Below are positions 13,401 to 27,189 of a DNA stretch of 64,000 nt, piece after piece (the stretch's first letter is position 1; every line of letters starts with the position of its first letter). The stretch is from Setoptus koraiensis (Eukaryota > Arthropoda): the NCBI GenBank assembly GCA_048013815.1, contig CM106586.1, positions 7,254,001 through 7,318,000 on the forward strand. The letters are read 5' to 3'. The translations under genes and the position numbers were made by a program. The notes beneath the pieces are model-generated. The model was not told the DNA's origin. It saw only the letters and a list, made by a program, of their open reading frames with translations, and ran no database searches.

Positions 13401-16400
13401 CGCCTTCGCATGGGCAGGAATCCGTGGAGCGATTAAATCCCTTGATCGGCTGCCCACTACAATGCAAGCGCATATAATACAGATTATAGGAATTTCGCCA
13501 CTTGTCCGGCGCCTCTGCTGGCTTGCCACTGGCCGCCAGTGACTAGCGCCAGCGGAGGCGCTAGAGGCGGCCAGAGACGCTGCCGGTCGCTGGCTGCCGG
13601 GCCTCATTTGGGCCCGATGCTCGCCCAGTGGCACTGAGTCAGTGGCGTTTAGTTAACAACAACAACAACACTGGTGATGACTTACAATTTATGATTACCA
13701 TTGTAGCGGACTCTTAATTCCTCCATAGATGATTAATAGAGTGAGACAGGTCGACGAGGGCCCCACAATGGCCGCTGGCCGCACTGGCGCCGGGCCGAGC
13801 GGGCGATTAGTGGCCAGTGGACTTTGCTGATGACTTTGCGCCTCGGCCGCTTGGCCCCGCGCGCGCGCCCGCCCGCAACATGCTTCGGTTACTGGTGGGC
13901 AGCCGAGCCTCGGCTGCTTTTATCGACAAGCAGCCCGCCATTTGGCGCAGTGGATAAATTTTGTTGTTCTCTTTAGTTGGCTGCTTGCGCGCCGGCCGTT
14001 GCCGAGCCAGCGCGCCAAAGCAGCCAACTAATTCTAATAGGTGAGCCAAAAAACTTTTGGCTTGCCAGGCTTAGGCCGCTCTTTTTATCCGCGCGCTGCT
14101 TTTCGCGTTTCAGCGTGCCACACAATATCCAAATGGACGTGCCAGTTTGCATTGTCTATCTGTTCGGGGGCCCCGCTTGCGTTTGCAGCGGGCTGGTCGC
14201 TGGCAAACAGCGTGTGGCTTAGTGTGGAAATAAAATAATTTCCATCTTAGTTATTTATTGCCGTTGCTGCGGGTATCGGGCCGCTGGCCAACGGTGGCCA
14301 GTGGCGCGATGGATCCGCGCTCGCAGCGGGTAAGCCCCCGCCGACTTGAGCCGATTCATCGAACAATTGCGACTCGGATGGGCGCTTTGTTGGCTTCTGT
14401 GGGCCACCGTTGCCAGTCAACACTTGATCAGTCGACTCGCTTCGAGCAAGCTGGCAAGCTCGAAATTAAATCAGGCTTGTCTTTGCGCAACATAATCGAA
14501 TTTATTTGTTACTGTCGGCCAGGTGAGTCGCAGGCGTTGTTGGGGCGCTCGTCGGGCTTGTTTTGCTCGTCGGGCTTGTTGTGCGTGTTGGGGCCCCGTG
14601 CACCGTTCCACAACGGTCCGATTGAGGCCGCTGAAACCCGTTTCAGCAACCTGTTCTCGCTGGTGCGCGGGCGAACTGGCGCCCCCCCCCCCTACGACCC
14701 AGAACCCCGACGACCGTCAGTGTGTTTGTTTGTGCGCGTGGCCAGCATCTGCCAGCCACCGGCCACTGGTCAGCTTTGATTTGGCCAGGCAGCGCAGTTG
14801 TGCGGTTGTGTAGTTGCGCACATGTGCAGCTATATGTAGATGTGCACAGTGTTGTGTGCCGGATTATTGGCGTCGCCAGTGGCGCTGTCGCGGGCCCCGC
14901 GGGAGCCCCCGGATAAGGGCGGCCAAAGTTTTTTATGTTGCAAGCGGCGCGGTTGTCGGTCGAGCCGGTTTGTGTGCCTCGAATTTCAAAGAAACTGAAT
15001 CGCTCGCGAGCCGCTCGGCCACTGGCCAGCGTTGCTTTGCATGGGCCTCATGCCATGAGGAGCCCGCCGACAGGAGCCGCTGCAAAACTTATTGATACAA
15101 CTGTTCGCCACTGCTGGCGGGGCTCCGGGGGGCGCCCGAAAAACGCCAGTGGACGCCAGAAAAACGCCGTGGACGCCAGAGGAGCGCGGCACAGACGGAC
15201 AAAGTCATTATTGTGATAATATTTCACTTTGTCACTGGCTCGGCTGCGGGGATGTGGCCGCCGCCGCCGCGGCTGTCGTTGTCGGTGTTGTCGGTGGCGC
15301 TGTTGTTGTCGCTGGTGGCGCTGTCGTTGCCGGGCCACGGCGGCTGCGGAGGATCGTGTGGGTGTTGCGTAACATGGTCGTTGCGTAACACGGTCGTTGC
15401 GCGCACAGACACATGAATAATATCGGCCCATGATTCTGGCGAGCGCGAATCTTGCGCGCGCGCGCGTGTTTGTTTGCATTGATGTGTTTGCGTTGCGCGT
15501 GCCTAACAAGTGCGCCGGCAACAACAACGGCAACAACAACGGCGACAACAACGGCGGACCTTTGGCCCCTTGGGTCTACTTTTTGGACGTGCCCCATCGT
15601 AAATAATACCCCGTTGCATGTATCTATTTTAAGTTGCAACACAAACGCAAACAAGTCCGCCATTATGTAACAGCCAGTGTGTGGCAAGCGCAAGCTAGTT
15701 AGCCGGCTGCTTGTGTGACACACGAGAGCTTGATTGTGTGATTGCGCCCCGCTCGACATACTGCCCAGCAGCATAATAAACACAACGCCACTGGACAACG
15801 CTCAACCACAGCCATCTATTTTGCCGGCGCCGCAACCTGGCCCCCCCCCCTACCCAGCGGGCAGTGTGCGAGGCACGGGGGCCCCGTTGCTCGTCGTCAT
15901 TTGGCTTGTTTGCGCCATCTTGCGCGGCTATATGCGCTCGCTCGCCAGACATTTGACACCGTGCACCGACATTGTACAAGCTGCGCGGTGGCATTTACTG
16001 GTTACTAACATGATGTTAGTCGTGTGTATAAATGTATTATTACGCGGGGCCTCACCAGCCAAAAAACGCGGCCATGCTTTCTGGCTGGTCGAGCGGCCAC
16101 GGGCCAGAAAGGCAAACAGAAGCAGGCGCAAACAAGCCCGCGTGCGGCCCTCATTCGATACGAATCCGTTTGCGTCGGGGGCCCCTCATTCGATGCGAAG
16201 GCGCTTGTGTCGGGGGCCCGCGCGTGGCATTTGTGCGCTGTGCACACGCCAGCTTGTGCACAAATGCCAACGCACATGTACAGCACATGTATGCAGTGCC
16301 ACCTGAAACTGTCTTCCGGATCGGGTGCGCATTGGGGCCCCGGCGAGCTGGGCCAGTTGTAGGGTGCGGCGGGCTCGCTGGGCGCGTTGGCTCGGCGGGC

Positions 16401-19400
16401 AGCCCGGCGAGCCAACGAGCGCCGGCCAGCCAAAGTAAACACTCGCTCGCCAGCAGTGGCAGCCGATATCTAGCCAGTGGCTGTCAGTGGCTGGGTGACA
16501 GTGACAGCGACTTTGCATGCATAAATGTCCTGTTTATTTAGCAGTGCATTAAAGCCGGCCCTGTCTGCCTGACGAGGCCGCGACCCGCTCGCTCGTCTCA
16601 CGGTGCGGGGCCCGTAATCACCGACGCACCTGGACAGGTGAGCGTTGTGTGTCGCCGCTCTTTTGCGTTGTGTGTCGCCGCTCTGTGTTGCCCGGCCGAA
16701 TGTTGGGGCCCGAACGCTGCCGCACGAGCGTGGGCGCCCGAATGTCGACCGTTGGTGCGAGTCGAGTGTGCGCGGCATTAGTTTAAAGCCGACAACAACA
16801 AACGGATAAACGCGCATAAAACACGGCCAAAACGGATAAAATTTCACTCTTTGTGTCTCATTGGCAGTTCGCCGCGGCGAGCCCCCACTGGCGCAAACAA
16901 CAGCCAGCGTCACGCCAGCCAATGTAATCCAAAGCAGGCTGCCTACTGGCTGCTCTTTAGCGATTTCAAAACATTTTTCGGCGCTGCCGGCGCGCAAATT
17001 GTCGCTATGCAAAGATTAAATCTAGTTGCGCGTCGCTGGGGCGCCGCCAGCAGCTCGGTGTGCAGCAGTTGCGACAGTTGTAGCCGTAATCCTATTTTTA
17101 CAAGTATTTAGTGATGTCACACACACGACAGGCGAGGGGCTCTCTGTTGGCTCGTTTCTCTCTCTCTCTCTCTCTCTCTCCCTCTGTCTCTGTCGCCCCG
17201 AGAAAGTCACACTCGCTGCTTACTTTGCACTCTGCCTATTACGCACATTACGTCAGTCAATAGTTTACGAGCAAATTGCAGCGACGACTCGAATCCGCCG
17301 CCATTCGCACACTTAACAGGCGCTGTTGCTGCTGTTCATTAATTAATTTTGTGGTGATCTACTTCTCGGCTGTCAGGCGCGCCGAAAAATCTCGACTAAA
17401 TTGAAACTTTAATTGAGCGGCTGGCAGTTTGCGATCGTTGGCCCGCCGCGTCGGCCCGTCGGGTTGGCGCCGTCGAGCGGGCCGATCGGTGAGAGTGCAT
17501 CAGCGACGCAACTCGCCGAGCAACTTGCGGCGCATCTTGCGAGCCGCCGCGACCCAGCCAGCGACAATTTATCGTCCGTGACCGACGAGTTGCGAGCGCA
17601 ACAATCCGGGCAAACACTCGAGCGAATATTCGAGCAACGGCTCGAGCGAATATTCGAGCGAAGATTCGCGCAAAAATTCGCAGCCGCAACAACTCGCGGC
17701 TGCCAAGCTGGCGGCAACAGCGACAACTCGGCGGCGACAACAGCGACAACTCGACGGCGACAACAATGACAGCTCGACGGCCATAAGAGAGCGCGACAGA
17801 GATGTCACCGTTTCGCGGTTGCGAGCGGCCCGCAGCGAGCAGCCGAACGGGCGTCCCGCTTGCGGGCAACAATCGCGGTGACTCGGCAACCCGGCTCTCG
17901 AATTCAATTAGTGCCGCCGAACAGCCGACTTGCTTCGCTGCCGACGATAACTCATCAGCGGCAATGGCGGCGACAATCTCAGCTTGTCAATCTCAGCGCA
18001 AATCCGCTGACTGTTGCGTCACGGCCAACATTTGTCGCCCGCTCAAGAGGGCCCCGCAATATTCATTGTTGCGCCGTTGAACAATCACGTTTTTTTGACA
18101 CTTGCGCAACGACTTATTGTCACCACAGGCATCGATTGGGTCCGGCTTTGGCCAACTGGCAACATGATGGATGCGGCCAGATCGGCCGCCACTCGCAGGC
18201 CGGCGATTGTTGCGCGAATCGGGGCCACGAACTCGGGGCCGCCGGGGGCCGGCAGTCGGCGCGAGCCTGTCGCCGGTCGCCTCCGGTCGGCGGATGTAGC
18301 GGCAGTTTGGTAGCGGTCACAAGCGGCCCCTTGTCGGGCAAGCGGCCCTTCGTTGAGAAGCGGGCCAACTCGTGCAACGGGAATCGATCTCTTGCGCGGC
18401 GGTTCGCGTAACGAGCCGTCGGTGAAGCGGCCCGGCCGACGGCGCAGCGCTGCCCGTGCACGTGTGCCCCCCGACCACAAATGACGAATTGCGCGACTAA
18501 CGGGAGCTGTTGTTGTTGTTGCTGTTGTCGATTCAGCCCAACATTTTTATTGTCCAGACAAACCCGGCTCACTGTGTCACTGTGTGTGCTTTTGTTTGTG
18601 TCGCGCGCACAGCAGAGAGATTACGTATTACGTAATACATGTATTGCTGGTTGTTGCACGAGCAGCAACATTGTTGCTGGCTGCAATGCAGTTGCTGCTG
18701 CTGCTGTTGCTGTTGCTGTTGTCGTGCAACAACAACGACAGATATGAGCCGGATTAATGTGCTGCTCGGTATGCGACACAAACAAAAACAATAACTGTGC
18801 TCGCGGATAATCGTTTCTGTTTGCATGTTGTTGCGTTTGCGCCCCAGCGAGCAGCATGCCAACTGAAGCGACCCAGTGTCGCCACTGTCGCTCCAATGGG
18901 CGGCCGGCCGGCCGGGGGCCAGACTGGGGCTAGTGCGAAAAGTGAAAATTCGCGCTCGTTGTCGATGGGGCCGCCAGCGTGGGACTGACAACGATTGCGA
19001 GTATCAATTGATACCCGCGCATTGACTAAATCCATGCGCGCAACGTCAAGACACAACAAGTTGGCGGGGTCATTAGCGGGCATTAGCGTCCAACGGGACG
19101 CGCCGGCACCCATCGCGGCGGGTGCCGCCGCTCATCGCCTAATGCCACTAATACCCCTAATGCTGGCCAGGCTCGCTCCAGATTGGGTCGCTCTCTCTCT
19201 CTCTCTGGAGTTCAGAATCTGGACAGCGGCGGCTTGCCCCGCCCAGCTCGACTGGTGCCCGGCGAGACGCCAGAGAGGGGCCCCTTCACTGCGGACCGGA
19301 GTCCGGTCACCGGACGCTGCAGGTGAGAAGGACCGGAGAGAAGGCCGCAGCGTGCGTGGGCAAACAAGCCTGCGCCATTGGCGGCCGACGTGTCAGAGGG

Positions 19401-20084
19401 GCCCCAAGAAGGAGCAAACAAACGACAGTTTGCTGTCCAATTCTAAACTAATCTAGTTTGCCCGCTGGCCACTGTATACATGTCATGACATAGGCATGTA
19501 TATGTATGTGGCCATGTCTCGATGAGGCCCCTGCGAGCGTGTGTGTGTGTGCGTGTGTGTGTGTGCTGGGGCCGCTCGCATCGTGTGACAGGCCGCGAAT
19601 GGATTAGGCCAATTTAGATTAATACCGATGGCGCGAGTGTCAGGTCGGTCGAGTGGCCGGCGCGTTCCCGGGGGCCGCTTGTTTGCTGGCTGTCGGCCCC
19701 TCGCTTGCTGGCTGTGGGCCGCGCGCGGACACTCCCGAGCGGCATAATCAGTTGTGTGTGTGTGGCGACGGGCAAAGTGTCAACCCAATGCACTCACCGT
19801 CCATACAGTGACAATTGTCTTGGCGACAAACGCGGGCATGTGATGAATGGTCCGCAATGATGGCGGCGCTGCCAGCGCCGGCCTGTGCCGCTTACGAGCG
19901 CCCGACCGCTGGCCCGACCCGGGCGTGCCCCTGCCCGCAGCGTTGGGCCCGACGACGGTCGAGCTTGCAAGACTGCGAGCACAGGAGCGGGCTCGCAGTA
20001 TGCGAGCGCGTATGCAAATCAGCGCCTGGCCCGGCGTCTTGTCGCCTGCATTTTGGCGTTTTGTCGCTGCTGGCCGCTGCCCGC

Positions 20085-20170
20085 GAACTGCCAGCGTCGA
20101 ACTGCGAACGTCGAACTGCGAGCGTCGAACTGCGAGCGTCGAACTGCGAGCGTCGAGCGTCGAACTGCGA
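20085..20170. repeat. Minisatellite, 14-bp unit
   Basis: Five full copies of GAACTGCGAGCGTC plus partial ones, nearly perfect in the middle. Confidence 0.9.
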
Positions 20171-20744
20171 TCCGATGCGAGCGCTCCCAACACGCAGGAT
20201 GAGAGCGGTGCGACGCTCGGGCGACCCGGGCGCGGCACCCGGTCGGGAGTGCGGTGGCAGCGGCCGCCAGTAATTAGATGCGGATGCAAACATCCGATTG
20301 GAGTGTGTCGGCAGCATGCTCATTAAGCAATGAGTTTTTACACTGTCCCGCGGCGTGCAGCGCAATCACTTGAGCATCGGCAGCCGCTGCCGGCTGCTCC
20401 ATCGGAGGCCGGCCCGCTGCTGCGGCTCGACTCTGTGCGCCGTGGGCAGCTCGACCGAGTGAGCAGCCCGACCGAGCGCGCGGAGCCGGCGTGAGCACGG
20501 CGAAATGCGCTCCACGAGGGCCCCTAACAAGCGACGAGCGAGAGCCGTAATCGGCCGATGCCGCCGCCGTGGGCCCTAATGATGGCGCCCGACTGTCACA
20601 TGGATTGTGACAGGGCTTGTTGGATTATTGACTGTGCGCAACATGCCATTTTGGCAACATGCAGCGGATCATAATAACAAGTGTAATAAATAAAGTTACA
20701 CGTCACAGTGTGTTTACTTTGTTCGGTCGCTGCGACAGGGCCAC

Positions 20745-20790
<46 letters not shown>
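20745..20790. repeat. (AC)n microsatellite
   Basis: An almost pure AC run of about 46 bp. Confidence 0.95.
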
Positions 20791-20794
<4 letters not shown>

Positions 20795-20913
20795 GACGCG
20801 GGCCGGCATCATGAATTGTCAATACACTTGTCAATGGCTTAGCCGCGGTCTCGCCAGACACTGTGTATCGTGTCGTCGGACGCTGTGCGTTGTCTCGCTC
20901 GTCGTGCCTCGCA

Positions 20914-21012
20914 CGGCGAGACACGGCGACTGCGGCGAGCATGGCGAGACGGGTACGGCGAGACGAGCGCGGTGAGACAAGCGCGGCGAGACGGGCGCGG
21001 CGAGACGGGCGC
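20914..21012. repeat. Minisatellite, about 14-bp unit
   Basis: Roughly seven imperfect copies of GGCGAGACGGGCGC. Confidence 0.85.
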
Positions 21013-21666
21013 AGACCCTGAGCAGTACCAGAGCAGACCCAGGGCAGACCCGGCGGCGGGAATTAATCTTGTGTTAATGCGCTACAAACAAGACGCTGCT
21101 TGTAGTCCGGCGCGCTGTCAGTTTGCAGCCAACAAACAAGAGGTGGTTGCGTTTGAGTGCCAGCAGCCAGCCAGAGTCAACAAATTCAGCTGTTAGCGCG
21201 TCTTATTAGTCATGCAGCTCGCTGGCCGATGACACCAGATCATTATTCAAAAAATATAATTTGTGCATGATTTACGACCCGCAACTCGCTGCTCAGCGAC
21301 GCTCGCTACGCAACGACAATCGCACACTCTCTCAATTTGAGGCGCTGTTGCCGTTGTTGTTGCGGCTTGCCCAATGGTGAATTCCAAATGCTCAATGGCG
21401 AACGCCAAGCGCTCGATGCCGAATGCTGGCGAGCGCCCGCTGCAAATCGGCGCACCGAGCCACTCGGTGCGCCCCATTGTCGCTATTAATCATTGCAGCG
21501 TTTCAATGCTGTTGTCTTATCTGATGATCACTCAAACATGATCACTGTCATCGGGCTGTCATCGCGCGCGCAGCTCAATTGTTTTGCCGGGCCGGCCCGC
21601 GATCCGGCCGGTTCGCGAGTCGGCACGGTTAGCTCTGATGAGCAGAGTTGGCACGGTTGGCCCAGT

Positions 21667-21696
21667 GACTCACTACTAGTGAGTCACTACTAGTGA
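21667..21696. repeat. Duplicated near-palindrome TCACTACTAGTGAG
   Basis: The 14-bp unit occurs twice in direct tandem (period 15 bp including spacer). Each copy is itself nearly self-complementary around ACTAGT. Confidence 0.8.
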
Positions 21697-22202
21697 GCCG
21701 CCGACAACTGCGATATTTGCGCGGCACAGGGCACCCGTCGAATTCGCTTGACGCGGCTCGCGTGCTCGCGCAATCGCACACATTGCATGTTAGCGCACAC
21801 ATTACATGTTATCGCGCACATTACACGGTATCGCACACGGGCGCAGATTGATCAGATTGTAAAATAATCCGACGCGCACTGATAAACTTTTCCAAAAATC
21901 ATTAGCCACCCAGGGCAAGTTTGCCGTTGCAGTTGCCTTAAACGGTGGCCGTATGTCGGCCATGCCAGCCTCGGCTGCCTCTTATCTGGGGCCCGATCTT
22001 GGCGAGCCGGTCGCCGGCGCGAGTTCGAGTGGCGCTGCATCTAATGACGCTGCACAAATGATGACACAGGCACACACATGCTCAATATTCAAATGGTGTC
22101 CACATTATCAATTATGCACGACTCTACTCACACACTTCGCCCACTCGTGCAATGAACCAAATTGTCGCGTACTCGCGCCCACATGCTCCACATACATGTG
22201 TA

Positions 22203-22228
22203 ATATACGGGCCGGCCGGCCCGTATAT
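22203..22228. repeat. Perfect 26-bp palindrome
   Basis: ATATACGGGCCGG is followed immediately by its exact reverse complement, with a GGCCGGCC core. Confidence 0.95.
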
Positions 22229-25200
22229 CACAAGCGGAGCCGGCTTGTGCGGCCACAGTCAACTCGACTGACAAGCTTGTGAGTCAAGCCAGGAGCCGCA
22301 CAGTTCTAGTCCGCGGCCGACCAGTCGGCAACAAGGCAGCGCCGGTCTCTATTGGGGCCCAGACGCACGGGGGCGCAGTATGAGCCACTTTTGGCCACAG
22401 TTCGAGCTGGTCCCGTATTCAGCCGGCGGTTCGTTGCGGTTTCGGCTGTTGCAACCCCTGGGTGCAGCCATGTGAACTATGTGTGCCCAGAACTGCAACT
22501 GCAACTGCAACAACTGCCCGAACCGAGAATAACCGACAACCGCCGAGAATAACCATGAATAACCATGAATTTCTCCCAATGCCCGAGAATAACTGGCAAT
22601 AACTGAGAAGAATCAAAGGTGCGCCTTTTTGCCAGCTCGCTGCGCCCAATCAGACATCGCCGAAACACGGGCAGCGGATGGGTCCGCTCGCTCGCCGGGC
22701 CCCGGTCTAACGGGCAGCCAGTCGAGGCGGTTGTCACCGCATACCACAGTCACCAGCGCCGTTTCGTTGCCGATGTGTGACCGCGTCTAGTACGGCGATT
22801 CGCTGTCTGGTCCTCATTAGGTGAGCGAGTGCAAGCAAACACACACACACACATTAATTGTGCGAGATAATTCATTTGTGCGCTGCCTCTGATCGTGGGC
22901 CCCGCTGGCCTGTTCGCACATAATCCATATCCACTGCCGGCGACAATTGCAAACATTCCAGACTTGGCCCTGGCTCGAACGGCACGGCGGCCCCCAAATG
23001 GTGATATGCGTGCGACTCGAACGCCACGATAACCGTTGGACGCTCTACTAGACCGGAAATGGACAGATTTCCTTTGGAAATTGTGGGATTGTGTGGGAGT
23101 TGTGACGAGCGTCGGATGTACGACACGCTGCTGTGTAGAGAGCACACTGAAACTCTGAGCAGACCGAAAGTGTGCGATTGTCACATGTCCAACGGCCACC
23201 GATGACAACCAAATCGATACATGCATTGGTCAGTGCGTGCATCGATTTTGGACAGTGCACAGTCGTACATGTAGCGGCGACCATGCAAGCGAGCGAAGCA
23301 TGTAAATGTAAGCAGTGGGCGACATTGACCGGACATTACGTAACGGCCACTGCGTTTAGTGCGCGCATTGCTGATGGATTGGCCGGCGCGGCGGCGCCGG
23401 ACCGAGCCGGGCCGGCTAACGGTCATGGAGTTGCGACAAATGTATGGCAGATGCGCTGTTGATGGCGCACGACAGATAGTGTTGTTTGTATATATAAATT
23501 CAATTTCTGCTGTGAGCGTCGTGGAAACATTGTAGTGACGTTGACACACAACGTCGTCGTCGTCGCGGCGCCCGTCTATTCGGGCGCCGCCAGCGCAAAC
23601 GTCGCTTGCAGTTCGCTGTGCAGTTGGGGCGGCTATTTGGGCGGATATTTCGGATATTAGGCGGACATTTGGCGATCGCTCAACGGCTCGCTCAGCAGCC
23701 CATTAGACGGCTGTCCATGTAACCACAATCATGTCAAATTTAGTGACAAGCAAAGATTCCACTCAAAGTCGGCTGGTCAGCGGGGCCGAGGGCAACGAAA
23801 TTGACGACAAAATTGATTCGGGCCATACAAGCTAATGCGCTCGTTGAAAGCGCAAGACGCCAGGCCAAGAAATGGCGCCGCGAAATATCCGTCGCTATAT
23901 GCAACACACGAGGCGCGCTCGTCCGGCTTGCCGCTGCCGGTTATGCAATGTGCTCATGTGCGTTTTGATGAAAAGAGAGCGAAATGCTGCAAGTCGCCGC
24001 AATTGAATTTCACATGCGATTCGATCGGGCTGTAGCAAGTATTCGCATTCGAGCATTTTGAGCGAGCCCAACAGCAACTATCGCGAAGAGGAACAACGAC
24101 GACCACGACAACAAGTTTGGCACTGGCAACAGATATAAACAACTATCATCAGTTATTTTCCAGCTCGAGACAGTAATTCCTGCAACGACCAAATGGCCGC
24201 GCACAATCCAGTTACACAAACGGCAAACGCGAGCCAGACTGACTGACTGACTGACCGACCGACTGACTGGCTCACAAATCTTATTTGTGCCAGTGTGTGT
24301 GTGCTTGCTAATCAAGTCAATAAATGAGAGCGACTTCTTGCCCGTCGGACTCTTGCCCGTCGGACACTGGCTCGGGGCCCCGGGCTAAATCCGCGGACCG
24401 CGGCCGGCCAGATAGATCCGGCGCTCGTGTAACAGTTGCACATTAATCTCTCGCTCGCTCTGTCGCTTACGTGCGCCGCCCGTGCTGCCCAACAAAGTGC
24501 GCGCCCAGAGAAAAGATGATTAATCGAGTCATGATTGCCTCGCTGGCTTGTTACGTGATGTAATGTGTTCATTTAGTCAGTTGGCCGGCCGGCCGGCCGG
24601 CCCTCAAGACAATGGGGGCCACATCAGTGAGCCGCTCACTCGGCCACCACTTATGTCCGACTGTGCCTGCGCATGTTGCACGCGCGCGCGCGTCTTGGCG
24701 AAATTGTCAGAGCAAACAGCGCAAACGGGGCCCAGTGCGAACAGAATCAAACGAGCCGACTGCAATTGAAGTCGTCCGAAATTAAATAACAATTTAAACT
24801 CTGCGCTTATCTGTGCAGCCGCTCGCTTGGGCGCTCTGCTGTCGAATATAGACTCCATTCATGAATGGAGCGCCGATCCGCAACTTGTACAACTTGCCAC
24901 AACACACACACACACACACACAATGACAAAATGAAACAACGCACATCCGGTTTCTCGATTTCGCTGCTGTTGGCGCTGTCACGAGACGCGCCGCGACGCA
25001 ACATTCGTGGATATAGGCAGTGTGGCGTAACTGTGTCGCAACGGTTTGCCAGAACGCGGGGCCAGTGGCTGTGCGGCAATATCGTGTGCCGTTGTATCAT
25101 TAGCACTCATTATCATTATCTCCGACGCTTCGATACTACTAATGCCGCCGCCGCGTGTTTATCTAGCTGAGCGATCTAATCTGCTGATTGCTGCCATTTG

Positions 25201-27147
25201 TCTGACGGGCTGCGTGGCCGGCCAACTTCGTTTCACTGCAAAGTTGCTGCCGTAGTCGCGTTGTCGTTGTTGCTATCTAATGTCGATGGTGTCGCCGTTA
25301 TATAATGTCTGCTGCAACCCTTTAAAGTTAATTTCACTTTTTCAGGCGCTTTTTCAGCGCGCTCTCGCTCGCTTATTCATCCGCGACAGCATGTGGGCCC
25401 GCTGAGCATTTGTCAACAAAGTGAATAATAATGAAAACAGAGCAGCGCGACAATAACGACGCCTCCGACGACACAAATTGACACCCAAAGTCGTCCAATT
25501 TACAACACTCTCGCACCAGCCAAAACAATGTCGCTGCGTGCATGCCATAATTAAGTGATTTGGCACCACCAACAGCCGGTAAATTATCCCCAACAGCCCT
25601 AGGTGCTGCTGTCGCTATACTCAGCCTATAGTATATAGTTGGCCAGCCTTGATGGGCTCGTAGCGGCGCTAAAAGCTAAAATTTCCCGCGGCGATGTGCG
25701 CCCAATGTCCAATGTGCATTGGCGCGCGGCTAGGTGCGCTGGAATGAGCGCATTAATAGACGCAAATTGCGCCAGTCCCCGCAAAGCGTAACTAGTCACT
25801 AGATGTGTCATATCTTTATTAGGGAGCATCACCGCGTGATGAAGGCTGCAGGCTTTGCAACCGTCAAAAGCCATTACATTGTAATTAATATTTATGTCTA
25901 CTCTCCGGTCAGCACACACACACACATTTCTCTGGATATCCCCCGATACTGCAGGTCACTGGTGGCCACCGGGGGGCCCTCCGTCGGCCGGGGACAAGTG
26001 ATAATTATCATTGGAGCATTAGCATGCCAGTTGAGGCCGACCACTGTTGCGCACCAAAAATAGAGTGTGCGAGCGGCATAAACTCATCAGCTTGTGACAA
26101 CTACTGGACGATAATCATAATTAATGCGTTCATTTAGATTTGGATATTTATATCTATATCATGCAACGGTGATGTTATGTTGATTGAGATTGTTGTTGTT
26201 GTTGTTGTTTGGAATTGCGTAATTGCCTCCAGAAATAGCAACGGCGATATCGCCCACAAGCAATCACAGTTGAAGCGGCGGTATGAAGCGGAGTTGGTGG
26301 GCAGAGCACAGAGGCGTTCTACTCAGTCTGTTTTTTTTTTTTTTCATTTCGCCAAATAAAGTTCCTCTTCGAACAAACAAGTTCTTTTGCGGGAAACAGA
26401 CTGAAGATCTCGGAAAAGTTGGAGATGATAATCAAATGAAATAGTAATGGCAATATAATTAGTGCCACATAGATGGCACCGATACCCGAGCGCGAGCTCA
26501 TGTTTCTCTCTCTCTCTCTCTAATCGGAAACTACAGAGACACAAACAAAGATTTGCGTTCAATTCACGCCTCTCATGATACATTAATATCATTTGTTGTA
26601 AAAAACGTGCCGGCGCCCCATCGGTGCAGTCAGCAGCCGGCAGCAGCAGCTAGCGCAATCATATTAGCACCTTAAGTGCTCAAAACCAACTTATCAGTGT
26701 TTCGCTTCTCTGGTTCCGACCATGCCAGCCTCAAACAAAACCAATTCCGTCCAGCAATTGGAGCACGCTGCATCCAAATTGAGGCACGGGCGCAGCGGTC
26801 GAAAGTCGCCCATTTGGCCCTTTTGGTCCATTTAGGCGACTGGCAAATAAATCTAGCAAGTGGCGAACTATCAAGCGGCTCATCAATGAGCTAATCTTTA
26901 TCGCGCTTTAGCCAGTGTTTGTGTGTTATATAATTGAAATAGAAAGAAGGGCTACAATTGCGACCGACCAACAACACTGCCGCTATTCTATTTGGCGGCA
27001 AAGGTGAGAGCGTCGTTGTCTGTGCGTTAATTTAGTCGATGGTCTTATCAGAGGCTCGATATCTATCACATAATCTCAGGACTTGATCTAGGAGAAAAAC
27101 GAAAGAGCGACAAGATCCCCGCAATGAGATCGATGTATCTGTAATGT

Positions 27148-27148
<1 letters not shown>

Positions 27149-27185
<37 letters not shown>

Positions 27186-27189
27186 TCTC
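27149..27189. repeat. (CT)n microsatellite
   Basis: A CT run of about 40 bp. Similar shorter runs occur at 17158-17182 and 26509-26521. Confidence 0.95.

Larger units (their letters stand above)
1..26000. other. GC-rich gene-poor region
   Basis: I find no supportable gene. Open frames are at most about 320 codons, overlap on both strands, and show no domain, signal peptide or coherent splice structure, as expected from GC-rich DNA. The block holds many short minisatellites, several perfect hairpins and a high density of GGGCCC. Isolated donor-like sites (CCAG|GTGAGT at 14522, ACAG|GTGAGC at 16636, GCAG|GTGAGA at 19322) are present but lack convincing exons. Confidence 0.6.

Noticed and set aside
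14258-14522. Possible plus-strand exon ending at CCAG|GTGAGT
   Set aside because: The donor is good, but no acceptor or downstream exon could be paired with it.
20085-21012. CRISPR-like repeat arrays
   Set aside because: Direct minisatellite units without unique spacers, in a eukaryotic genome.
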